From Streptomyces liliifuscus (GTDB taxonomy: Bacteria > Actinomycetota > Actinomycetes > Streptomycetales > Streptomycetaceae), in the NCBI RefSeq assembly GCF_016598615.1, contig NZ_CP066831.1, positions 6,882,001 to 6,946,000 on the forward strand: a DNA stretch of 64,000 bases, read 5' to 3'. Every line of letters starts with the position of its first letter. Positions within the stretch are counted from its first letter, which is position 1. A program made the translations under genes and the position numbers. This document shows positions 8,010-15,635 of the stretch, one piece after another. The notes beneath the pieces were generated by a model, which was not told the DNA's origin, searched no databases, and saw nothing but the letters and a program-made list of their open reading frames with translations.

Positions 8010-8945
8010 ATGGATACGCAGAACCCTAGCGTGCGCCCGCACGCCCAGGCCCGTACCGCGGGCAAAAACCACCCGCCCCGGAGCGCCCGCGCGAACACCC
8101 GCCCGGCCGGCGGCATCGCGCACGACAACTCCCGCCACACCACCCGCTTCACGGTGATCGGCAACCACCTCGCCCAGCACCCGGAACTGTCCGGGCTGGC
8201 CATCGGACTCGCCGTCCACATCCAGTCGCTCCCCACCGGTGCCCGCGCCGACATCAAGACCCTCGCCGCACGCTTCCCCGAGGGGCCGACCCGTATCGCC
8301 GCCGCCCTGCGCGAACTGGAGGTCCACGGCTACCTGCTCCGCACCCGCGAACGCACGGAGAGCGGCCGCATCGTCACCCGCACGGTCTCCTGCAACCAGC
8401 CGGACCGGCACGGGGACGCGACCGACGACGCGCCCAAACCCATGGCAGGGCCCCCTGCCCGTCGGGCGGCCGAGCAGCGGAAGCAGCCCCCACGCCGCGC
8501 CCTCCCCGCCGTACCGAAGCCCGCGTACGCCTCCCCGGACCTACTCCAGACGGCCATCGACGTCCTGGCGGGCCTCCGCCGCGAGGACCCCCGCCTCCTC
8601 CTCTCCTCCACCGACGCCGAACACCTCGCCCCCGGAGTCGCCGCCTGGCTGGAGCGAGACCTCACCCCCAGCGCCGTACGCCATGCCTTGGCCTCCGACC
8701 TGCCACCCGAGCCCCTACGCCGCCCGGCCGCCTTCCTCGCCCACCGCCTCACGGCCCGGCTGCCACCACTGCCACCGTTGGGCACCACTGCCGAGCCCCA
8801 ACCCGTCCGGCATCCCCTCCGGAACTGCGAAGGCTGCGACCGCGGCTTCCGTTCACCCGAGCCCGGCGCACGCTGCCGAGAATGCCGCGAGCGCCCCGCC
8901 AGGCAACCCGGCCCGGTACCCGGACGTCAGGAGGTGGAGCGGTGA
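8010..8945 (+). CDS. Helix-turn-helix protein with C-terminal four-cysteine zinc ribbon
   Basis: 311 residues. Residues about 45-130 look like a winged helix: a helical stretch LSGLAIGLAVHIQSL, then ADIKTLAARFPEGPTRIAAALRELEVHGYLL with the pattern of a recognition helix, then a wing RTRERTESGRIVTRTV. A Pro/Arg-rich middle follows, and the C-terminus has CEGC and CREC pairs about 16 residues apart, a likely zinc ribbon. It is a familiar streptomycete type of unknown function; DNA binding is inferred from the fold. ATG 8010 was chosen over the further-upstream frame because of the leader. Its stop overlaps the next start by four bases (GTGA). Confidence 0.75.
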   Translation: MDTQNPSVRPHAQARTAGKNHPPRSARANTRPAGGIAHDNSRHTTRFTVIGNHLAQHPELSGLAIGLAVHIQSLPTGARADIKTLAARFPEGPTRIAAALRELEVHGYLLRTRERTESGRIVTRTVSCNQPDRHGDATDDAPKPMAGPPARRAAEQRKQPPRRALPAVPKPAYASPDLLQTAIDVLAGLRREDPRLLLSSTDAEHLAPGVAAWLERDLTPSAVRHALASDLPPEPLRRPAAFLAHRLTARLPPLPPLGTTAEPQPVRHPLRNCEGCDRGFRSPEPGARCRECRERPARQPGPVPGRQEVER

Positions 8946-9208
8946 GTGGCGAGAGCTTGCGGGAGAGCAAGCACGCGCTCCTGAGGGGTGACCCGGCAGC
9001 CGCCGAGAAGACCGCTCGTCTTCTCGCCGAACTGGGCGTCGAGGAACGGAAGGACGCGGAGGTCGAGGCCGAGCATCGAGCCGTCTTCCTCGCGGCGACA
9101 CGTGCGTACGCGGAAGGCGCCGGGCAGCCGGGCCCCGCTCCGCCGGTCGCCCGGCTCTGCCGTGCCCCTGGCCGGATACTCTGGCCGGGGCACCCTCTGG
9201 AGGACACC
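8942..9208 (+). other. Coding-like segment joined in frame to the DUF6247 gene (possible fusion or small gene that lost its stop)
   Basis: From GTG 8942 the frame reads a helical, charged peptide of about 60 residues (start MSGESLRESKHALLRGDPAA) with good codon usage. It then continues through about 30 residues of low-quality sequence straight into the next gene without a stop. The start overlaps the preceding stop, which argues for real translation. Either the product is a 204-residue protein ending with DUF6247, or the small gene has lost its stop and the next gene starts afresh at 9209. Confidence 0.45.
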
Positions 9209-9556
9209 ATGAGCACCCAGGCCGATCACGGACATGAGCTGATCCCTCGTCCCGAGCAGACTCCTGATGCCTTGCGCGCCGCCCTCGCCGTCATTGATCC
9301 CAGCCGTCTGGAGGAGATGCAGAGTACGAAGGACGACGCCTTCGCCAAGGCCGTCGAGTGGCAGTCCCTGAGTCCAGTACGGAGCTGGGTCCTCACCTGG
9401 GCCAGGGACATCGAGATCGCCCGCCGCCCCGACCTGTCCGACCGCCATGCTCACGCGAAGAGCAACCTGGAGAACGACGATCCCGTCCTCGCGCAGGAAG
9501 CCCTACGGGAGCTGAGCGCCGTACTGGACGAGGCCATGAAGGCAGTGCGCGAGTGA
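9209..9556 (+). CDS. DUF6247-family protein (antitoxin-like)
   Basis: 115 residues from ATG 9209, which has a strong GGAGG site eight bases upstream. The family features are the RPEQTPDALRAALAVIDPSRLEEM opening, followed by a helical region with WVLTWARDIEIARRPDLSDR. In actinomycetes such proteins often precede a small RelE/ParE-like partner, and here the stop overlaps the start of a 57-residue gene (GTGA). An antitoxin role is inferred from that arrangement, not shown. The frame is open upstream to 8942. Confidence 0.6.
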   Translation: MSTQADHGHELIPRPEQTPDALRAALAVIDPSRLEEMQSTKDDAFAKAVEWQSLSPVRSWVLTWARDIEIARRPDLSDRHAHAKSNLENDDPVLAQEALRELSAVLDEAMKAVRE

Positions 9557-9726
9557 GCTGGAAGTGGGAGTACGCATTCGGCGCGGAGGAAGCCGCCCGC
9601 ACCGCTCCTTCGGGCTTTCTCTCCGCTGTGGAAAGGAAAGCGGACGAGCTTGGCATGTTCACGTACCAGGTCGTCGTACGCAGCGAGCGGGTCTACGTCG
9701 TCCAGATCACCTATCTCGGCTTCTGA
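9553..9726 (+). CDS. Small protein, probably an internally shortened RelE/ParE-like partner
   Basis: 57 residues from GTG 9553, overlapping the stop of the DUF6247 gene. The N-terminus (WKWEYAFGAEEAARTAPSGF) and C-terminus (FTYQVVVRSERVYVVQITYL) look like the two ends of the roughly 85-95 residue proteins that accompany DUF6247. The middle, between ADEL and GMF, appears to be missing. If so the toxin is probably inactive. Identification rests on pattern recall only. Confidence 0.5.
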   Translation: MSWKWEYAFGAEEAARTAPSGFLSAVERKADELGMFTYQVVVRSERVYVVQITYLGF

Positions 9727-10113
9727 GGTACAGAGGCTGCTCCGAGACGCCGAGACCTCTTACGAGACTCGTGCGAGGCCGTTCACTCCGGCCTGACCAC
9801 GAACGCCCGCACCCCCCGCATCCGCATCCCCGTCCCGTACGGCTCCACATCACCGTGCACCGCCACCTCGAAACCGTCGAGCCAGGCCGCGGCGGCCTTG
9901 TCCACGTCCTCCGGACGCAGCTCCACCCGCACGCTGCGCACCCGTTACGCATCCTCGTGGGGGGGGGAGTGAACCGTAGATCGTCGCCTGGCAGTCGCCC
10001 TGCCCGCTCAAAGGCGTGACCACGCCGTGCAGGACTGCACCCTCCCCGTGGGCCGCCCGTTCGTGCAGGTGACACCGGCGAACAGCATCCGGGACACCGT
10101 CCGGGCGAAGGGC
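9727..10113 (-). pseudogene. Remnant of a leftward gene, broken at a nine-G tract and a stop
   Basis: On the minus strand 9783-9941 reads a 52-residue peptide from a GTG, with coding-like content (VELRPEDVDKAAAAWLDGFE then VRAFVVRPE) and a proper stop. Upstream, 9965-10085 holds another coding-like stretch in a different frame (ATIYGSLPPP at its end). The two are separated by nine consecutive G (9959-9967, plus strand) and a TAA. I do not recognise the family. It could also be a short hypothetical gene. Confidence 0.35.
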
Positions 10114-10923
10114 TCAGTCCGTGTCCGTGTCGGTTTCGGTGAGGCCCGCTGCGTCCAGTAGATAGGCCGTCATCGGGTCGTAGTGGCGGGGGCTTGTTAC
10201 GTGGTCGTCCATGGGGATGGTCACCTGGACCGTGCCCTCCGACTCCGCGAGGAACAGGGCCGGGTCGTTGCAGTCCGCGTAGCCCATGGAGTCGATGCCG
10301 AGCTGGCCCGCGCAGCCCGCCCAGCCGTGGTCGGCTACGACCAGGTCGGGCAGCGGGCGGCCCTCGCCCTCCAGGCCCTTCAGGATCGCGCGCATCGGCT
10401 CGCCCGAGTGGGTGTGCCACAGCGTCGCGCCGTGCTCCAGGACCGCGACGTCCGCGAACTGGAAGACGTATCCCTCGTCCGTGGTCAGGCCGTCCGGGAT
10501 CACGACGATCTCGCAGCCGGCCGAGCGCAGGGCGGCGGCGGTGGCGCGGTGCACGTCGAGGAGGCCACCCGGGTGGCCCGTCGCGAACAGCACCCGCTGC
10601 TTGCCCGCGGCCGCCTTGCGCAGCCGGCCGGCCATCCGCTCCAGGGCGTCGACCGTCAGATCCGGGTCGATGGTGTCCTGGCCGTAGCGGTACTCCGGGT
10701 CGTCGTTCACGCCGCACCGCTCGGCCATGACCGCCAGGACGTCCTGCTCGTCGGTCCAGCGGTCGCCGAGCTCCAGGCCGAGCCAGTAGTTGCGGTCGCC
10801 GTTCGCCAGCTTGCGGTAATGGGAGAGGTTGTTCTCGCGGGGGGTGGCTACGTCGCCCGCGATACGCGTCCGTACGAGGTGGTCGACAAGGTCGGCGCGG
10901 CTGGGGGTCCCGGGTATCGGCAT
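10114..10923 (-). CDS. Conserved actinobacterial protein, sometimes labelled phosphatase
   Basis: 269 residues from ATG 10923. Soluble, no signal peptide. His/Asp-rich conserved-looking stretches FATGHPGGLLDVHRA (about 138-152), LWHTHSGEPM (about 190) and VVADHGWAGCAG (about 217) could form a metal or phosphate site. It ends in a repetitive TETDTDTD tail. I recognise it as a widespread streptomycete family but know of no proven activity. The frame stays open far upstream antisense to nothing useful; the start was chosen at the first Met before the conserved region, and the ribosome site is poor. Confidence 0.7.
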   Translation of the reverse strand: MPIPGTPSRADLVDHLVRTRIAGDVATPRENNLSHYRKLANGDRNYWLGLELGDRWTDEQDVLAVMAERCGVNDDPEYRYGQDTIDPDLTVDALERMAGRLRKAAAGKQRVLFATGHPGGLLDVHRATAAALRSAGCEIVVIPDGLTTDEGYVFQFADVAVLEHGATLWHTHSGEPMRAILKGLEGEGRPLPDLVVADHGWAGCAGQLGIDSMGYADCNDPALFLAESEGTVQVTIPMDDHVTSPRHYDPMTAYLLDAAGLTETDTDTD

Positions 10924-11067
10924 GCCCCCATTCTGCCGGTGCGCTCCGCCGGGTGGCGCCGGTGTATCGAACCGTGGGACATGGGTCACTCGGGGTTTGG
11001 GGCGGGGCGGGGCGGAGTGGGGTGGGCGCGGTTGTGTGCCGGGTGCGGGTGGTGTGTGGCTTGTCGA

Positions 11068-11100
11068 GCAGTTCCCCGCGCCCCTGAAAAGCGGGGCTGC
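11068..11100. repeat. Dispersed palindromic repeat copy (GCAGTTCCCCGCGCCCCTGA type)
   Basis: AGCAGTTCCCCGCGCCCCTG followed by AAAAGCGGGGCTGC, a stem-loop of the family seen again at 47801-47959, 49979-49999, 51611-51630 and 51805-51824. It lies between the 3' end of the PucR gene and the start of the next leftward gene, and may act as a transcript end. Confidence 0.65.
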
Positions 11101-11110
11101 GCCCCGGCCT

Positions 11111-12841
11111 TTACGCCTGCCGCAGCGCGAACCACAGCTCCATGCGTACGTCCGGGTCGTCCAGGTCCGTGGACAGCAAGGCTGCGCAGCGGGCGATGCG
11201 TTGGCGGACCGTGTTGCGGTGGACTGAGAGGGCGACTGCCGTGCGGTCCCAGCTGCCGTGGAGGGAGAGCCAGGTGCGGAGGGTCTCCGTGAGGGCGGGG
11301 TTCGCGGCGATGGGGGCGAGGACTGTACGGGCATGGGTGGCGGCCTCCTCCGGCGGGACCAGGTCGGCGAGGCCCGGGTGTTCGCCGTGGCGGACAAGGC
11401 GGGCACGGGTCGCCCTCGCCCGGGACAGGGCTCGCGCCGCCTGCGTGTCCGCGGACCCCCACTCGTGCGGGCCGACCTCGGCGCTCGCGCCGCACGTCCA
11501 GCCCGGCTGGACCGCCAGTTCACGGTGGCCCGCGGGCACGAGGACCCGTACGACATCACCGTCCACGTCCACCAGCGCCGAACCCAGTGCCGCCCCCAGC
11601 GCGGACGCGGTGACGGCGTCCGGCGCCGGGCCGTCCGGCCGCGCGTGCACCACCACCCAGCGCTCACCCCCGCCCAGCAGCGGCGCGACCTCCTCCGGTG
11701 CGGCGCCCAGCAGCAGCCGTACCAGGGCCGAGGAGCGGGCGGCACCCGTGCTGCTCTGGTGCTCCCCTGTGAGGAGGGAGAGCAGCACCGCGCCCACGGA
11801 CGCGATCGTGTGGTCTCCGGGGTCGCGGCGCGGGGCCGCCACGCCCAGCACGAAACCCTGCCCGGTGCCGAGGGCGTACGCGGCGAGATGGACGCCGGCT
11901 GCGGTGTCGCTCGCGGAGGAGGGGGAGGGGGAGGGGGATGGGGATGGGGAGGCGGAGGGGGAGAGGCTGGCGCCGGCCGTCGAGCTGCCGCTCGAACCGG
12001 GTCTGCCGCCGGGCCCGGATCTGCCCCCTGCCCCGGAACCGCGCCCCGCCCCAGATCTGCCCCCTGCCCCGGAACCGCCCCCCGCCCCAGAACTGCCCCC
12101 CGTACCGGAACCGCCCTCGGTCGCCGGGCGCACCACCGCCACCAGCCCCGCCAGCGCCCCACTCACCTCCGCGGCCGCGCCTGAGTCCGCACCCGCGCCC
12201 ACGTGCAAGCCCCCGCCCCCGCCCACCCCCGGCATCCGCCCCGCCGAAGCCACCTCCCCGCCGTCCGGGGCGTACAGCGTGGCCCGGCCGCCCACCCGTT
12301 GGGCGAGTTGCCGCAGGACCGACGGGACGGGGTCGGGGCGGGCCGCGGCGGCGGCCAGGCTCTGCTGGGCCTCCGTGACGCGGCGCAGTTCGGTGTGGCG
12401 GGCCTGGGCCATGAGCTGCCAGACCGCCCGGGCCACGCCGGAGAAGGTGGTGCGGGGCGGCACCTCCACCAGCGGCAGCCCGTAGTCGTCGCAGGCCACG
12501 ACCAGGGCCCGCGGGACCGTGTCGTGCACCGGGGCCACCCCGAAGCCGAGGGCGGCGCCGCCCGCCTCGACGATCCGGGAGACGTAGTCGTCGAAGTACG
12601 TGCCCGAGCCCGCCGCCTCCGGCACATGCACCCCCGCCGTGAGCAGCAGCTCGCCGCCGAGCAGATACGGATAGGGGTCCGCCATCTCCGAGGTGTGCGC
12701 CCAGTGGATCACCGTGGCCGAATCCCGCGGCCCCGCGATCTGCCGCAGGCCGAGGTCCTCCCGGGCCAGCAGTGCGGAGAGGGGGACGGGAGGTGTGGGT
12801 GGGACGGCAGGGGCGGGGCCCGGAACGGCAGAGTCCGGCAT
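11111..12841 (-). CDS. PucR-family transcriptional regulator with expanded low-complexity linker
   Basis: 576 residues from ATG 12841, which has GGAGGAA about eight bases upstream. N-terminal PucR ligand-sensing domain (about 15-140, LREDLGLRQIAG-like start and GGELLLTAGVHVPE), a middle GGDEF-like/CdaR region, and a C-terminal HTH_30 (about 520-570, ALSVHRNTVRQRIARCAALL). Between about residues 215 and 320 it carries Gly/Ser-Ala repeats (GAGGRSGAGRGSGAGG) and a run of Ser-Pro dipeptides, probably from DNA repeat expansion. It is divergent from a symporter-ureohydrolase-ThDP enzyme operon and is likely to activate it in response to a nitrogen compound. Confidence 0.88.
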   Translation of the reverse strand: MPDSAVPGPAPAVPPTPPVPLSALLAREDLGLRQIAGPRDSATVIHWAHTSEMADPYPYLLGGELLLTAGVHVPEAAGSGTYFDDYVSRIVEAGGAALGFGVAPVHDTVPRALVVACDDYGLPLVEVPPRTTFSGVARAVWQLMAQARHTELRRVTEAQQSLAAAAARPDPVPSVLRQLAQRVGGRATLYAPDGGEVASAGRMPGVGGGGGLHVGAGADSGAAAEVSGALAGLVAVVRPATEGGSGTGGSSGAGGGSGAGGRSGAGRGSGAGGRSGPGGRPGSSGSSTAGASLSPSASPSPSPSPSPSSASDTAAGVHLAAYALGTGQGFVLGVAAPRRDPGDHTIASVGAVLLSLLTGEHQSSTGAARSSALVRLLLGAAPEEVAPLLGGGERWVVVHARPDGPAPDAVTASALGAALGSALVDVDGDVVRVLVPAGHRELAVQPGWTCGASAEVGPHEWGSADTQAARALSRARATRARLVRHGEHPGLADLVPPEEAATHARTVLAPIAANPALTETLRTWLSLHGSWDRTAVALSVHRNTVRQRIARCAALLSTDLDDPDVRMELWFALRQA

Positions 12842-12876
12842 GGTGGACGTTTCCTCCATCGGATCCGGTGACTGTG

Positions 12877-12896
12877 GATGAAACGTACACTTCATC
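12877..12896. promoter_or_regulatory. Inverted repeat upstream of the PucR gene
   Basis: GATGAA-N8-TTCATC, 20 bp overall, 36 bases upstream of the PucR start. Its position in the divergent control region makes it a candidate operator. A GTCACGTGAC palindrome at 12978-12987 lies on the symporter side, followed by a run of GACGTC/GTACGAC motifs to about 13030. Confidence 0.45.
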
Positions 12897-13106
12897 GTTG
12901 CTTTCCGGCCACCTAGGGTCGTCCCCACCGGAGGCCGCGGGTACGGGCGGATGTCCCCGCGAAAACGCCAAGCGAATGTCACGTGACGACGTCGTACGAA
13001 GACGTCCTACGGCGACGCCGTACGACGACGCGAGCCGTCAGCCACCGGCGAACCACCATCACCCACCCGCACGACACGCCACCGAACGCGCGAAGAGGAG
13101 CCCCCA

Positions 13107-14570
13107 ATGGCCGTCGACTACACAGTGATCGTCGTCTATCTGGTCGGCATGCTGGCCGTGGGCTGGTGGGGCATGCGCCGCGCCAAGTCCAAGAGCGAGT
13201 TCCTGGTCGCCGGACGGCGGCTCGGCCCGACGATGTACTCCGGCACCATGGCCGCGATCGTCCTCGGCGGCGCGTCCACCATCGGCGGCGTCGGCCTCGG
13301 CTACCAGTACGGGCTCTCCGGCGCCTGGATGGTCTTCACCATCGGCCTCGGGCTGCTGGCCCTGTCGGTCTTCTTCTCGGCCCGCATCGCCCGGCTGAAG
13401 GTCTACACCGTCTCCGAGATGCTGGACCTGCGGTACGGCGGCCGGGCCGGTGTCATCTCCGGCGTCGTCATGTGGGCGTACACCCTCATGCTCGCGGTCA
13501 CGTCGACCATCGCGTACGCCACGATCTTCGACGTCCTCTTCGACATGAACCGCACGATCGCGATCATCCTCGGCGGCTCGATCGTCGTCGCGTACTCGAC
13601 GCTCGGCGGCATGTGGTCGATCACCCTCACCGACATGGTGCAGTTCGTCGTCAAGACCATCGGTGTGCTGCTGCTCCTGCTGCCCATCGCCGTCGTCAAG
13701 GCCGGCGGGTTCAGCGAGATGAAGGCGCAGCTGCCCACCGAGTACTTCGACCCGCTGGGCATCGGCGGCGAGACGATCTTCACGTACGTGCTGATCTACA
13801 CGTTCGGCATGCTGATCGGGCAGGACATCTGGCAGCGCGTGTTCACCGCGGGGAGCGACCGCACCGCCAAGTGGGGCGGCACCGTCGCGGGCACCTACTG
13901 CCTGGTCTACGCGCTCGCCGGGGCCGTCATCGGTACGGCGGCCAAGGTGCTCTACCCGAAGCTGGGCAGCGCCGACGACGCCTTCGCGACCATCGTGAAG
14001 GACGAACTGCCCATGGGTGTACGGGGGTTGGTCCTCGCCGCCGCCCTCGCCGCCGTGATGTCCACGTCCTCCGGAGCCCTCATCGCCTGCGCGACCGTCG
14101 CCAACAACGACATCTGGTCGCGACTGCGCGGAGCCGTCACGGCCGACTCCGGCGAGGAGCGCGACGAGGTCAGGGGCAACCGTGCCTTCATCCTCATCAT
14201 GGGCGTCGCGGTGATCTGTACGGCGATCGCGCTCAACAACGTCGTCGAGGCCCTGACCGTCGCCTACAACCTGCTCGTCGGCGGTCTCCTCGTGCCCATC
14301 CTCGGCGGTCTGCTCTGGAAGCGCGGCACCGCCCAGGGCGCCCTCGCCGCCGTCGCGGTCGGCGGCCTCGCGGTGATCGGCCTGATGGCGTCCTACGGAA
14401 TCCTCGCCAACGAGCCCATCTACTACGGGCTCCTCTCCTCCCTGGCCGTCTACGTGATCGTCTCGCTGGCCACCCCGGCGACCGACCCGGCGGTCCTCGC
14501 CGCCTGGCGCGAGCGGCTCGCGGGCCGCGGCTCCGAACCCGTGTCCGAATCGGTTCCGGCTCACCAGTAG
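13107..14570 (+). CDS. Sodium:solute symporter (SSS family)
   Basis: 487-residue inner-membrane carrier with about 13 hydrophobic segments starting at residue 5. It shows the family features FLVAGRRLGP (about 33-42), the loop GGASTIGGVGLGYQYG (about 54-69), and YSTLGGMWSITLTDMVQF (about 166-183). GAGGAG precedes the ATG at a good distance. It is the first gene of a rightward operon with a ureohydrolase and a ThDP enzyme, so the cargo is probably a guanidino compound or related nitrogen source; the substrate cannot be read from sequence. Confidence 0.92.
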   Translation: MAVDYTVIVVYLVGMLAVGWWGMRRAKSKSEFLVAGRRLGPTMYSGTMAAIVLGGASTIGGVGLGYQYGLSGAWMVFTIGLGLLALSVFFSARIARLKVYTVSEMLDLRYGGRAGVISGVVMWAYTLMLAVTSTIAYATIFDVLFDMNRTIAIILGGSIVVAYSTLGGMWSITLTDMVQFVVKTIGVLLLLLPIAVVKAGGFSEMKAQLPTEYFDPLGIGGETIFTYVLIYTFGMLIGQDIWQRVFTAGSDRTAKWGGTVAGTYCLVYALAGAVIGTAAKVLYPKLGSADDAFATIVKDELPMGVRGLVLAAALAAVMSTSSGALIACATVANNDIWSRLRGAVTADSGEERDEVRGNRAFILIMGVAVICTAIALNNVVEALTVAYNLLVGGLLVPILGGLLWKRGTAQGALAAVAVGGLAVIGLMASYGILANEPIYYGLLSSLAVYVIVSLATPATDPAVLAAWRERLAGRGSEPVSESVPAHQ

Positions 14571-14633
14571 AGTCGGAGAAGCAGCACATACGCGATGAAG
14601 CGTGTGAATCGCAGGAAAGAAGGCATTACCCCC

Positions 14634-15635
14634 ATGAGCAGTTACGAGACGCCCCGCGGCCCCGTCGACTCGTCCCGCGTGCCGCGGTTCGCGGGCCCCG
14701 CGACCTTCGCCCGGCTGCCCCGGCTCGACGAGGTCGGCACCACCGACGTCGCCGTCGTCGGTGTGCCGTTCGACGCGGGCGTCTCGTACCGCCCCGGGGC
14801 CCGCTTCGGCGGCAACGCGATCCGCGAGGCGAGCCGGCTCCTGCGCCCGTACAACCCGGCACAGGACGCCTCGCCCTTCGCCCTCGCCCAGGTCGCGGAC
14901 GCCGGTGACATCGCCGCGAACCCGTTCAACATCAACGAGGCCGTCGAGACCATCGAGGGCGCCGCCGACGAACTCCTCGGAACCGGCGCCCGGTTGATGA
15001 CCCTCGGCGGCGACCACACCATCGCGCTGCCGCTGCTGCGCTCGGTCGCCAAGAAGCACGGCCCGGTCGCGCTGCTCCACTTCGACGCGCACCTCGACAC
15101 CTGGGACACGTACTTCGGCGCGGAGTACACCCACGGCACCCCGTTCCGCCGGGCCGTCGAGGAGGGGATCCTGGACACGGAGGCCCTCTCCCACGTCGGC
15201 ACGCGCGGCCCGCTCTACGGCCGGCAGGACCTCACCGACGACGAGAAGCTCGGCTTCGGCATCGTCACCTCCGCCGACATCTACCGGCGCGGCGCCGACG
15301 AGGTCGCCGACCAGCTGCGCCAGCGCATCGGTGACCGCCCGCTCTACATCTCCATCGACATCGACTGCCTCGACCCGGCCCACGCGCCCGGCACGGGGAC
15401 GCCGGAGGCGGGCGGCATGACCTCCCGCGAACTGCTTGAGATCCTGCGCGGCCTCGCCTCCTGCAACCTGGTCTCCGCCGACGTCGTCGAGGTCGCCCCC
15501 GCGTACGATCACGCCGAGATCACCTCCGTCGCCGCGTCCCACACGGCGTACGAACTCACCACCATCATGTCCCGCCAGATCGCGCAGGCCCGCGAGAAGA
15601 ACGCGCAGGCGCCCGAGGAGACCGACGCCAAGTGA
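14634..15635 (+). CDS. speB: Ureohydrolase, annotated agmatinase
   Basis: Mn2+-dependent hydrolysis of a guanidino group to urea and an amine. 333 residues from ATG 14634 with GAAAGAAGG upstream. All three metal-site motifs are present: GGDHT (125-129), FDAHLD (150-155) and SIDIDCLDPAHAPGTGTPE (about 240-258). The closest named members are agmatinase and guanidinobutyrase/guanidinopropionase, which motifs alone do not separate. The gene overlaps the ThDP enzyme gene by four bases, an unusual partner for agmatine breakdown, so the true substrate may be another guanidino acid. Confidence 0.9.
   Translation: MSSYETPRGPVDSSRVPRFAGPATFARLPRLDEVGTTDVAVVGVPFDAGVSYRPGARFGGNAIREASRLLRPYNPAQDASPFALAQVADAGDIAANPFNINEAVETIEGAADELLGTGARLMTLGGDHTIALPLLRSVAKKHGPVALLHFDAHLDTWDTYFGAEYTHGTPFRRAVEEGILDTEALSHVGTRGPLYGRQDLTDDEKLGFGIVTSADIYRRGADEVADQLRQRIGDRPLYISIDIDCLDPAHAPGTGTPEAGGMTSRELLEILRGLASCNLVSADVVEVAPAYDHAEITSVAASHTAYELTTIMSRQIAQAREKNAQAPEETDAK

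Noticed and set aside
10924..12162. N-terminal extension that would join the conserved protein at 10114 to 400 more residues
   Set aside because: The extension is a shadow of the PucR gene in another frame and crosses an intergenic palindromic repeat.
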